Virus record (IMG/VR): IMGVR_UViG_3300036820_000060
Location: 1 to 29,490 of that record
Reading direction: 5' to 3' (one strand)
Length of the DNA stretch: 29,490 nucleotides
Source of the DNA: a virus
This document shows, piece after piece, positions 22,476-28,698 of this stretch. How positions within the stretch are numbered: the first letter of the stretch is position 1; every line of letters begins with the position of its first letter. Under the pieces are notes generated by a model. It was not told the DNA's origin. It saw nothing but the letters and a program-made list of their open reading frames with translations, and searched no databases. A program made the position numbers and the translations under genes.

Positions 22476-23134
22476 GTAAAGACGAACAAATGAGTGTCGC
22501 CCAGGTGCTTGAAATGCCCCCTGGCGACGAATCCACCCCGGCCTGGGTCAACAACCTGGTCGGGCGCGTCCAATCGGTGACGAAGAAACAAACCCGCGGG
22601 GGCAAGGACTACTGGCCCTGCGTGATCGAGGACACCACCCAGGCCCACCTGACCGTGGCCATGACCGTTTGGACCGCCCCGCGGTTTAAGATCGGGGACA
22701 CGATCGAGGTGGGCGGCAGCGGCAACCGCCTGACGCAATACGATGGGGACCTCCAAATCGCCCTGTCCAAGAAGTCGGAGGTCCACGTCATCACCGCCGG
22801 GGCCAATCGCCCAGCGGCTGCGCCACCCGCCGACAACTCGGGCAAGCCGAAGGATGACACCCGCGGCGGTGCTCCAGCCGAGCGTGCCCCGCATCCGGTC
22901 ATCAATGGCCAAACGGTTGGCATGGCCGTCAAGGCTGCCGTGGACATCCTGATCCATAACGCCAACTTCGGACGCCTGGTGCAATCTAAGGATGGCGTCC
23001 ACCTGGAGGCCATTCCCGTTGAGCTCACGGAACTCCGCAAGGACATCAAGACCGTGGCCGCCGAGATCATCGCCGCGGCCCGCGATCTGGAGACCGGAGC
23101 TGTGCCGCCCGCCGGAGAAGAAGTGTCTTTTTGA
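22472..23134 (+). CDS. OB-fold single-stranded DNA-binding-like protein
   Basis: The protein has 220 aa. Residues about 26-107 read as an OB fold: VNNLVGRVQSVTKKQTRGGK, a strand YWPCVIEDTTQ, LTVAMTVW, FKIGDTIEVGGSGNRLTQYD, then DLQIALSKKSEVHVI. A Pro/Ala/Gly/Asp-rich linker (about 112-140) and a helical region follow. The last residues, GEEVSF, resemble the acidic tip ending in Phe by which SSB proteins bind partners (DDIPF in E. coli). Together with the exonuclease gene downstream this suggests an ssDNA-binding protein in a recombination/replication module. The ATG has the A/C leader AACCACCATCCC about 20 bases upstream. Confidence 0.65.
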   Translation: MSKDEQMSVAQVLEMPPGDESTPAWVNNLVGRVQSVTKKQTRGGKDYWPCVIEDTTQAHLTVAMTVWTAPRFKIGDTIEVGGSGNRLTQYDGDLQIALSKKSEVHVITAGANRPAAAPPADNSGKPKDDTRGGAPAERAPHPVINGQTVGMAVKAAVDILIHNANFGRLVQSKDGVHLEAIPVELTELRKDIKTVAAEIIAAARDLETGAVPPAGEEVSF

Positions 23135-23159
23135 ACAACCCACCCAACCACATCATCAC

Positions 23160-23984
23160 ATGAGTACCGATACCATCACCTCGCTCCGCGCCTTTCACGG
23201 TCAGAGCGCCATCAAGAAAAAGTACCTCACCCGCGTCACCAACCACCGCAAAACGGATCAGCTCGTTCAGGGATACGGCTACTGGCAGGACGGCAAAGGC
23301 TGCGCTGTCGGTTGCACGATCCACGGATCGGACCACTACGCCTACGAGAGCGAGATCGGCGTCCCGCGGGTTCTGGCGCTGCTGGAGGACCGGCTGTTCG
23401 AGCGACTGGACGTAACCAACGCCCGCGCATGGCCGGAGCGATTCCTCAAGGCCATCCCTGTGGGCGCCGACCTGTCATTGATCTGGTCCAAGTTCGCCCT
23501 CTGGCTGCTGCTGGACCCTAAGCATGGGGTTTTGAAGTTCGCCAAGCGAGAGGCCACCATCGCATCCATCAAGACCGTGGGGGCGCTTTACCAGAGATGG
23601 GCTGGAGGCGATAAGCCGACGCCCAGCGAATGGGAAAGCGCTCGTTCCGCCGCTTCCGACGCTTCCGCCGCTTACGCCGCTTCCGCCGCTTCCGCCGCTT
23701 CCGACGCTTACGCCGCTTCCGACGCTTACGCCGCTTCCGCCGCTTCCGCCGCTTACGCCGCTTACGACACTTCCGCCGCTTACGCCGCTTACGACGCTTC
23801 CGCCGCTTACGCCGCTTACGCCGCTTCCGACGCTTCCGCCGCTTACGCCGCTTACGACACTTCCGACGCTTCCGCCGCTTCCGCCGCTTACGACACTTCC
23901 GACGCTTCCGCCGCCGAACGCAAGCGGGCGACGGTGCGTATGGCGGACAAGCTCATCGAACTGCTCAAGGAGGCGAAGAAATAG
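23160..23984 (+). CDS. Protein with 29 tandem Ala-Ala-Ser/Tyr-type triplets
   Basis: The protein has 274 aa from ATG 23160, preceded by CCCAACCACATCATCAC. Residues 1-163 form a folded domain: SLRAFHGQSAIKKKYLTRVT, a Cys-containing GYGYWQDGKGCAVGCTIHGS, and LWLLLDPKHGVLKFAKRE. Residues 164-250 are 29 triplets of five kinds (AAY 10, AAS 9, DAS 5, DTS 3, DAY 2). The end is a basic amphipathic helix with ERKRATVRMADKLIELLKEA. Proteins with this N-domain and Ala-rich repeats occur in many phages from memory; none has a known function to me. The repeat would form a long helix or stalk with Ser/Tyr/Asp along one face. Confidence 0.85.
   Translation: MSTDTITSLRAFHGQSAIKKKYLTRVTNHRKTDQLVQGYGYWQDGKGCAVGCTIHGSDHYAYESEIGVPRVLALLEDRLFERLDVTNARAWPERFLKAIPVGADLSLIWSKFALWLLLDPKHGVLKFAKREATIASIKTVGALYQRWAGGDKPTPSEWESARSAASDASAAYAASAASAASDAYAASDAYAASAASAAYAAYDTSAAYAAYDASAAYAAYAASDASAAYAAYDTSDASAASAAYDTSDASAAERKRATVRMADKLIELLKEAKK
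23649..23909 (+). repeat. 29 tandem 9-bp repeats inside a coding sequence
   Basis: The unit is G[C/A]C [G/A]CT T[C/A]C, repeated 29 times without interruption or frame change. All variation is at three positions and each change alters the amino acid (Ala/Asp, Ala/Thr, Ser/Tyr). No synonymous change occurs in 87 codons. ACT appears only in the unit GACACTTCC. Confidence 0.95.
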
Positions 23985-23986
23985 CC

Positions 23987-24766
23987 ATGTCGCACTACTA
24001 CGACCGCTCGGGCGCCTCCCGGCACGAAATCATGGGCAAGTCCACTGGACGGATGCGCCCCACCACCATCAAGGACGCCCGCGAAAACGGCTGGTTGCCT
24101 TCGGTTACGACTGTCTTGGACATCCTGGACAAGCCCCAGCTCACCAAATGGAAGATGGACCAGGCCGCGCTCGCCGTTCGCCGGCTGATCGCCGCCGGCC
24201 GCGCCTTCCCTGGGGATGACAAATCGTTCTGCGAGATCATCCGCAAAGAGTCCATGCAGCAGGTGACGGATGCGGCCGACTTGGGGACGCGCATCCACGC
24301 CGGCATCGAAAAGCTGTTCGGGGGCCTGCCCTACGATGCAGACCTGGAGCCGTATATCCGCAACGTGCCGGCGCTGCTCAAGGAGCACGGCATCGAGATC
24401 GACGGCCACGAGCTGCGCCTGGTCCACGAGGAGCTGGGCTACGCTGGCACCACCGACTTGGCCTTTCACACCCGGGAGGGTCTGCGCGGCATCCTGGACT
24501 TCAAGAGCCGCAAGTCCATCCCCGGCCTGGCGATGGATGCCTATGACGGGCAGGCCACCCAGATCGCCGCCTACCACACCGCGCACTACAAGGTCCCGCC
24601 GTCCGGGATGGACCGCGGAGCCAACGTGTTTGTGTCCACCACCGAGCCCGGCCGCGTTGAGATCGCCTGGCACGATGGGGCCACCCTCGCCAGTGAGTGG
24701 GAGTTTTTCAAACACCTCCTGCGCTGCTGGCAAATCCGCAACCGGCACGAGCCCTCCGCGATATGA
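23987..24766 (+). CDS. PD-(D/E)XK exonuclease-like protein
   Basis: The protein has 259 aa from ATG 23987. It matches RecB-type/phage exonuclease nucleases: LPSVTTVLDILDKPQLTKW (residues 37-55, the substrate-side motif at the start), LGTRIHAGIE (99-108, conserved His 104), AGTTDLAF (153-160, Asp 157), and GILDFKSRK (168-176, Asp 171 and Lys 173 as the D-x-K). A QATQIAAY segment (189-196) follows as in this fold. Two metal ions would cut phosphodiester bonds, and in phages such enzymes trim DNA ends for recombination. The gene follows the SSB-like and repeat genes. Its frame is open far upstream through the repeat, but the AUG choice avoids the Arg-rich artefact. Confidence 0.8.
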   Translation: MSHYYDRSGASRHEIMGKSTGRMRPTTIKDARENGWLPSVTTVLDILDKPQLTKWKMDQAALAVRRLIAAGRAFPGDDKSFCEIIRKESMQQVTDAADLGTRIHAGIEKLFGGLPYDADLEPYIRNVPALLKEHGIEIDGHELRLVHEELGYAGTTDLAFHTREGLRGILDFKSRKSIPGLAMDAYDGQATQIAAYHTAHYKVPPSGMDRGANVFVSTTEPGRVEIAWHDGATLASEWEFFKHLLRCWQIRNRHEPSAI

Positions 24767-25068
24767 GCGGTCCCGTAATCGCAGACGGAGGGCCGGCCTT
24801 CCCTGTACAACGGCAAACCAACCCGCACACCGGCACCGTGGATATGTGGGAGGAGCCTGGCATGACCCTACGTGACTACTTCGCCGCCGCTTCTCTGACG
24901 GGCATTATCGCGGCAGAAGCAAATCCCCACGGCACCTTGTATACCAAGGATAACAGTTGCCGCGCCACGCTGGCGTGGGAGCACGCGGACGAGATGCTGC
25001 GCCAGCGCCGCACTCACTACCTTCCCGGCAATCCCGCCGGGCCAACGAAAGACCAACCACATGGCTAA
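24763..25068 (+). CDS. Conserved phage protein with the G-M-T-L-R-D-Y-F-A motif
   Basis: The protein has 101 aa, with ATG 24763 overlapping the nuclease TGA (ATGA). ADGGPAFPVQRQTNPHTG, then EEPGMTLRDYFAAASLTGII, is a pattern I know from many tailed phages (GGPAFP...G...GMTLRDYFAA.AL). A short helix with AWEHADEMLRQRR follows. The function of the family is unknown to me. Its end overlaps the next gene by eight bases. Confidence 0.75.
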   Translation: MSGPVIADGGPAFPVQRQTNPHTGTVDMWEEPGMTLRDYFAAASLTGIIAAEANPHGTLYTKDNSCRATLAWEHADEMLRQRRTHYLPGNPAGPTKDQPHG

Positions 25069-25375
25069 GAGAAAACCCAAGACCACCGAGCTGCCCCTGG
25101 GGGGAGCCCGTGGCGTGGCCGCGCTGTCGATCCCCGAGATCGACAAGGCGGTGGACGCCTACGAACGCAAGAAGGAGAAGCGGTGCAACGCATCGCCTGG
25201 AGAGATCGCTGCGAAGCGGGACCTACGGGACCTGATCGTGAAGCACCGCGACGAGCTGCCCACCGATGAGGACGGCCACCGCTACTACCGCAAGGATGGC
25301 GTGGACTACCGCATCGAGGAGACGCTCAAGCGCCAAGCCGCCGACGATGGCGAAGTGAGGGGTGAGTCCCTCTGA
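25061..25375 (+). CDS. Unknown small charged protein
   Basis: The protein has 104 aa from ATG 25061, immediately after AAAGACCAACCAC, the A/C-rich leader. The N-terminus is basic (MAKRKPKTTELPLGGARG). A helix, SIPEIDKAVDAYERKKEKRC, is followed by EIAAKRDLRDLIVKHRDELP and a Tyr/Asp-rich DGHRYYRKDGVDYRIEETL. The alternating charge and the YYRxDGVxYxIE element resemble small phage proteins of unknown role. It is followed by a hairpin with a T-run. Confidence 0.65.
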   Translation: MAKRKPKTTELPLGGARGVAALSIPEIDKAVDAYERKKEKRCNASPGEIAAKRDLRDLIVKHRDELPTDEDGHRYYRKDGVDYRIEETLKRQAADDGEVRGESL

Positions 25376-25381
25376 CCCCGC

Positions 25382-25410
25382 GCCGCGGCGGGTATCCCGC
25401 GGCATCTTTT
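25382..25410 (+). terminator. Hairpin with T-run just before a start codon
   Basis: GCCGCGG (25382-25388) pairs with CCGCGGC (25397-25403), followed by ATC and four T (25407-25410). The next ATG is at 25415. It is the second such element placed within a few bases of a start codon in the rightward operon. The T-run is short, so termination would be partial. Confidence 0.55.
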
Positions 25411-25414
25411 AAAC

Positions 25415-25702
25415 ATGAAAACAGGAATAGAGTTTATCGCAGAGGAGCGCCAGCGCCAGGTGCACCAGGAAGGTTGGACCCCCCAACACGACGACCAGCA
25501 CGCGGAGGGCGAGCTGGCGTCGGCCGCTCGTTGCTATCTGCATGAGCTGGCCGCGCGGGTACACCGCGGTCAGCCCTGTATGTCGCCGCCCCCGTCTTGG
25601 CCGTTCGAGACGGCCTCGTGGAAACCAAAGCCCGACGTGGTGCGCCAGCTCGCTATCGTGGGGGCTCTCGTTGCCGCTGAAATCGACCGCCTGCGCCGAT
25701 GA
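25415..25702 (+). CDS. Conserved phage protein, possibly MazG-like
   Basis: The protein has 95 aa. The pattern IAEERQRQVHQEGWTPQHDD, then QHAEGELASAARCYL, and near the end KPDVVRQLAIVGALVAAEID, is shared by many phage proteins (E-x-x-R-Q...E-G-W...D-D-x-H-x-x-G-E-L...A-E-I-x-R-L). The spaced Glu/Asp residues recall all-alpha NTP pyrophosphohydrolases of the MazG group, which would remove nucleotides such as dUTP. The match is partial and no activity is assured. The gene is coupled to the next by ATGA. Confidence 0.7.
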   Translation: MKTGIEFIAEERQRQVHQEGWTPQHDDQHAEGELASAARCYLHELAARVHRGQPCMSPPPSWPFETASWKPKPDVVRQLAIVGALVAAEIDRLRR

Positions 25703-26223
25703 CCATAGGAAAAAAACTGTACGATGCCCTGGCCGCTGCTCGGGCCAGCACACCCTCCGGCAAGCTGACGGAAGAGGAGTGGGTGAAGATCGCCAATGAG
25801 GTGATCGACAAGACCCGACCGCCGGCAGCCCCGCGCAGGGTCAACGTGCTCGGTAAAGGACTGACGGACGACCAGTGGTACGATGATCTAGCCAAGGACC
25901 AAGACCTGGCCGGCATCGACATCCTCGAGGAGGCCAGGAAGTGCAAAATCCACTTCAAGTCCAAGAATATCATCCCGTCGCGCGCCCGCTTCCTTCGCTG
26001 GCTGGCCAAGGTGGACATCTACATCGCCAGGTCCACCGGGCGCCAAGCAACCCCGGAGGCCGTCGCCCAGGAGCCGGTGGGATGGCGTGAGCGCATCCTG
26101 GTAATCTGGCCGGAGTGCTCCTACCTGATCGAGGGCACGCCCCTTTACTGGGAAAGCTGGCAGACCATGACCTCCAAGGAGCGATCCAAGGTGCTCGCCA
26201 TCCTGGCCCAGGGACACCCATGA
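25699..26223 (+). CDS. Unknown 174-aa protein
   Basis: The ATG 25699 overlaps the upstream TGA. The protein is mostly helical and charged, with TEEEWVKIANEVIDKTRPPA (about 24-43), LTDDQWYDDLAKDQDLAGID, FKSKNIIPSRARFLRWLAKV and a C-terminal WQTMTSKERSKVLAILAQG. The PSRARFLRWLAKV region is basic and could form a helix-turn-helix-like DNA contact. It sits in the nuclease/methyltransferase operon, but I know no family. Confidence 0.65.
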   Translation: MTIGKKLYDALAAARASTPSGKLTEEEWVKIANEVIDKTRPPAAPRRVNVLGKGLTDDQWYDDLAKDQDLAGIDILEEARKCKIHFKSKNIIPSRARFLRWLAKVDIYIARSTGRQATPEAVAQEPVGWRERILVIWPECSYLIEGTPLYWESWQTMTSKERSKVLAILAQGHP

Positions 26224-26522
26224 GGCCGGCGCCGCGGCCAACAGAGCCCCAGGTGGCCATCGTCCGGCCCATCCCGGGCGAGCCCACTACCTTCGAGGTG
26301 GCCTCGAAGTCCGAGCCAGGCCAGTGGCACCGAGTTGACATCGCCGCATGGGGAGGCTGCGGGGAGTGCGCCTGCCGGCGCTGGCAGACCGTGTGCTGGC
26401 CATTGATCCGCGACACCCACAGCCTTCCGCCTTCCCGCCGATGCCGCCACTTGCGCGCAGCTCGGGAGATGGCCCTCAATATCGCCATCCAACAACGCTT
26501 GAAAGAGCACCCAACCGAATGA
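26220..26522 (+). CDS. SWIM-type zinc finger protein
   Basis: The protein has 100 aa, with ATG 26220 overlapping the upstream TGA. The sequence GECACRRWQTVCWP...RRCRHLRAARE gives C50-x-C52-x22-C75-x-H77, which fits the SWIM zinc-binding signature C-x-C-x(n)-C-x-H, preceded by a short beta part (EPTTFEVASKSEPGQWHRVD). SWIM domains bind DNA or proteins. A small stand-alone version in a phage operon between an unknown gene and a resolvase-like gene may be a partner of one of them. The motif is clear; the function is inferred. Confidence 0.75.
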   Translation: MRPAPRPTEPQVAIVRPIPGEPTTFEVASKSEPGQWHRVDIAAWGGCGECACRRWQTVCWPLIRDTHSLPPSRRCRHLRAAREMALNIAIQQRLKEHPTE

Positions 26523-27013
26523 CCCGCCTTGCCCCCACCGACCTGGAGAGAATCCTCTCCAAACTGACACCAGCCCAGCAGGAGCGTTTCTGGCGGGATA
26601 ACCCCCAGGTCGCTCACCTGCGCCCGGATGGTCCGCCGTTGCCTCCTTTGGTTGCCGCCGTGGTGGGCATTCCTTTGAAGCCAAGGCGCCGGCTGCGGCA
26701 GTCCCAGAAGCCGCTCCTCAATAAGCTGGAGACTGATTTCCTCGCCTACCACACCGCCGTCCATCCCGACATCAAGCTCCGGCCCCAAGCCAAGCGGTAC
26801 GAGCTGGCGCGCGGCATCTGGTACAAGCCGGACTTCACCACTATCGTCAACGGGACGGAATGGGCGTTCGAGGTCAAAGGCCCCAAGGTGTTCCGGGGCG
26901 GCTTTGAGAACCTCAAGGTGGCAGCGCGGGCATGGCCGGATGTCTGGTGGATACTGGTCTGGAAAGAGGACAGGTATTCCCGAACCTGGAGCGAGCAAAG
27001 GGTGCTGCCATGA
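26519..27013 (+). CDS. DUF1064-type resolvase-like nuclease
   Basis: The protein has 164 aa. The C-terminal two thirds carry the PD-(D/E)XK pattern of DUF1064: NKLETDFLAYH (residues 68-78, Glu 71), WYKPDFTTIV (101-110, Asp 105), WAFEVKGPK (115-123, Glu 118 and Lys 120), and KVAARAWPDVWWILVW (133-148). This family is thought to include Holliday junction resolvase-like enzymes of phages. The N-terminal 60 residues are Pro/Arg-rich. It would resolve branched DNA before packaging. It overlaps its neighbours on both sides by four bases (ATGA). Confidence 0.8.
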   Translation: MTRLAPTDLERILSKLTPAQQERFWRDNPQVAHLRPDGPPLPPLVAAVVGIPLKPRRRLRQSQKPLLNKLETDFLAYHTAVHPDIKLRPQAKRYELARGIWYKPDFTTIVNGTEWAFEVKGPKVFRGGFENLKVAARAWPDVWWILVWKEDRYSRTWSEQRVLP

Positions 27014-27610
27014 AAACACAGTTTGGCGTGATCTACGCGGACCCTCCTTGGCAGTACCAAGATCCGAGCCTTGAACGGGGGGGGGGCTCTGCGCCACTAC
27101 CCGACAATGGCCCACGCTGACATCGCGGCCATGCCTGTGGCTGCGCTGGCCGCCGATGATGCTGCCCTTTTCATGTGGGCCACCTTCCCAAAGTTGGCTG
27201 AGGGCTTGGAGGTCATACGTGCCTGGGGCTTCGAGTACCGCACCTGCGCCTTCGTGTGGATAAAGGCCAACCGCAACTTTCAGATTGGGCAAACCCTATT
27301 GATTCCAGAGGACGAGGTGGACGCTTTTTGGGGAATGGGTAGGTGGACACGATCCAACGCGGAGCTTTGTTTACTCGGGTTGCGCGGGAAGCCGAAGCGC
27401 ATGTCTGGCGGCGTCCACCAGCTCATTTACGCCCCGATAGACCGCCACAGCGCAAAGCCCAGGGAGACCTACCGCCGCATCGAAGCCCTCATGGGGGACG
27501 TGCCGAAGGTCGAGTTGTTTTGCCGCAATCCCGAACCCGGATGGGATGTGTTCGGCAACGAGGTTATATCCACTGTAAACCTCACCCCTTCGTTGGCTTC
27601 GCCTCGATGA
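27010..27610 (+). pseudogene. MT-A70 family adenine methyltransferase, frame interrupted at a poly-G run
   Basis: From ATG 27010 the frame reads MKTQFGVIYADPPWQYQ, with the catalytic D-P-P-W at residues 11-14. It then enters a run of ten G and diverts to a short unrelated end at 27120. The rest of the family sequence continues one frame away from the run: GGALRHYPTM, FMWATFPKLAEGLEVIRAWG, FVWIKANRN, RETYRRIEALMGD and KVELFCRN. With nine G the two halves join as one protein of 199 aa, the normal size for phage MT-A70 enzymes (N6-adenine methylation of DNA). The gene is coupled to the resolvase by ATGA. It could be broken, phase variable, rescued by slippage, or misread in assembly. Confidence 0.85.
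27077..27086 (+). repeat. Ten-G homopolymer in the methyltransferase gene
   Basis: Ten consecutive G follow CTTGAAC, at the point where the two halves of the MT-A70 frame meet. Removing one G restores a continuous reading frame. Comparable runs elsewhere (eight at 11168-11175, seven at 14554-14560) do not break their genes. Confidence 0.9.
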
Positions 27611-27851
27611 CCCGCAGCCGCCCCTCGTGGTCGGCGAGTTGGCCAACCACTGTCTCGATGTGGGCCTCCATGACGGCAATCTTGGTGTTCAAGTCTGCCA
27701 TCGCGGAGTGATCGACTGACGGGATAAAGGCGTGAGCCCCGGCGATGATGGCCATGACCATGATCCGGTCCCACCAAGTCACCCCGCCGCCCCTGCGGCG
27801 CTCGTTCTTCACCACCCGCTCCACCAGGGCCTCGATGTCGTGGTCACTCAT
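27582..27851 (-). CDS. One-helix membrane protein with coiled coil, holin-like candidate
   Basis: The protein has 89 aa from ATG 27851 (ATGA with the lipase stop). The order is a charged start (SDHDIEALVERVVKNERRRG), one hydrophobic helix (WWDRIMVMAIIAGAHAFIP, about 26-44), and a coiled-coil-like tail (ADLNTKIAVMEAHIETVVGQ). It is the last gene of the leftward envelope cassette, and its end overlaps the methyltransferase end by 29 bases on the opposite strand. The small size and position next to the lipase make a holin or spanin-like role possible. There is no family match. Confidence 0.65.
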   Translation of the reverse strand: MSDHDIEALVERVVKNERRRGGGVTWWDRIMVMAIIAGAHAFIPSVDHSAMADLNTKIAVMEAHIETVVGQLADHEGRLRVIEAKPTKG

Positions 27852-28585
27852 GGGGTAGGTCCTGTGGGGTTCGCCCCAGCGGCCAAAGCCACCTCCGCCG
27901 CCACGTAAAGGTCGATGCTGTGGCATTCCGAAGTGTCCAACGGATTGCCCCACGGGGTCAACTCCAGGGCTGGCCCTACGTGGTTGTACGGATCGAGGGG
28001 GCGCAGGAGGTCGAAGTCCGGCACCTTGGGCACCAGGTCCCTGGGGTTGACGGCCCGGCGGGTCTGACCGGCGCAGGTGAGAGCGTATCCAGCCGAGTCC
28101 GAATCGCAGCTCCTTGGCTCCCCCCAGGTGAATATCTGGTCCGCATGCCCCAGGCGCATGGAAAGCTGCCGCACATCCGCCGCCCCCAGGCTGTGCCCAG
28201 CCACCGCCAACTGGTTTAACGGGCCGATCTCCGTCCATAGGCTAGATAGACCCCTCCCGAAGCCCAAAGTGGCCGTAAGTGCAGAGAAACCCCGGTGCAC
28301 GAGCCCTACGCCGCCCTTCCAGGGGCTTGCCACCAGTTCAATCTCCCCGTCTTCCAGCCATTCCACCCGCGTTTGGGTGCCCCGGGAGACGATGATCTGG
28401 CCGGCGCCGACCAGCGGAACGGCCAGGAAGCCGAAGCAGGCGGGGCCGTTGGCGTCGTCTGCCCACAGGTCGACCACCGCCTTGAAGCCCAGGCCGGTCA
28501 GGTCGGGCAATGTCCCGTCAGCCATGAGCGCCGGATCATAGGCGCGGGCGACTAGCTGGACGGCCTGGAGCGGGGTGAAGCTCAT
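27848..28585 (-). CDS. Class 3 lipase (alpha/beta hydrolase)
   Basis: The protein has 245 aa. Lipase_3 features appear in order: VSRGTQTRVEW (about 67-76, the oxyanion R-G-T), GLVHRGF (95-101, the H-x-G-F), VAGHSLGAADVRQLSMRL (128-145, nucleophile elbow with Ser 132), TWGEPRS (153-159, the G-x-P segment), NPRDLVPKVPD with Asp 183, and ECHSIDLYV with His 222. The triad Ser-Asp-His is complete, so an active esterase/lipase on lipid or ester substrates is likely. No signal peptide is present, so access to the envelope would need a membrane partner. Its neighbours are small membrane proteins and a lipoprotein, which suggests a role in host exit. Confidence 0.88.
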   Translation of the reverse strand: MSFTPLQAVQLVARAYDPALMADGTLPDLTGLGFKAVVDLWADDANGPACFGFLAVPLVGAGQIIVSRGTQTRVEWLEDGEIELVASPWKGGVGLVHRGFSALTATLGFGRGLSSLWTEIGPLNQLAVAGHSLGAADVRQLSMRLGHADQIFTWGEPRSCDSDSAGYALTCAGQTRRAVNPRDLVPKVPDFDLLRPLDPYNHVGPALELTPWGNPLDTSECHSIDLYVAAEVALAAGANPTGPTP

Positions 28586-28698
28586 TCGTCGTCAGCTTCC
28601 CGCCCAAGCCACCACAAGAGGCCCACGAAGGCCACGGCACAGATGCCTACGAGGGCCAGGGCGCCGACCAGGAGATTGACCGCCAGGCCCCAGTTCAC
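28582..28698 (-). CDS. 38-aa membrane peptide between the lipoprotein and lipase genes
   Basis: The frame starts at GTG 28698, overlapping the lipoprotein stop as GTGA, and ends with TGA overlapping the lipase start as ATGA. It encodes one strong hydrophobic helix (WGLAVNLLVGALALVGICAV, continuing AFVGLLWWLG) and a short acidic tail READDE. Both overlaps and the near-perfect membrane segment make it convincing despite its size. It may be a small holin-like or anchor peptide that works with the lipase. Confidence 0.7.
   Translation of the reverse strand: MNWGLAVNLLVGALALVGICAVAFVGLLWWLGREADDE

Noticed and set aside
23649-23909. Possible CRISPR array
   Set aside because: Units are 9 bp, contiguous, without spacers, and lie inside a coding sequence.
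23649-23909. Diversity-generating retroelement target, because the variant bases are mostly A
   Set aside because: No template repeat or reverse transcriptase is visible, and variation is between tandem units, not at scattered adenine sites of a C-type lectin or similar domain.
23630-23986. Upstream extension of the exonuclease frame through the repeat as an Arg-Arg-Phe/Leu polymer
   Set aside because: It arises because the 9-bp repeat has no stop in that frame; the Ala/Ser/Tyr frame has the sensible flanking domains and the nuclease has its own ATG at 23987.
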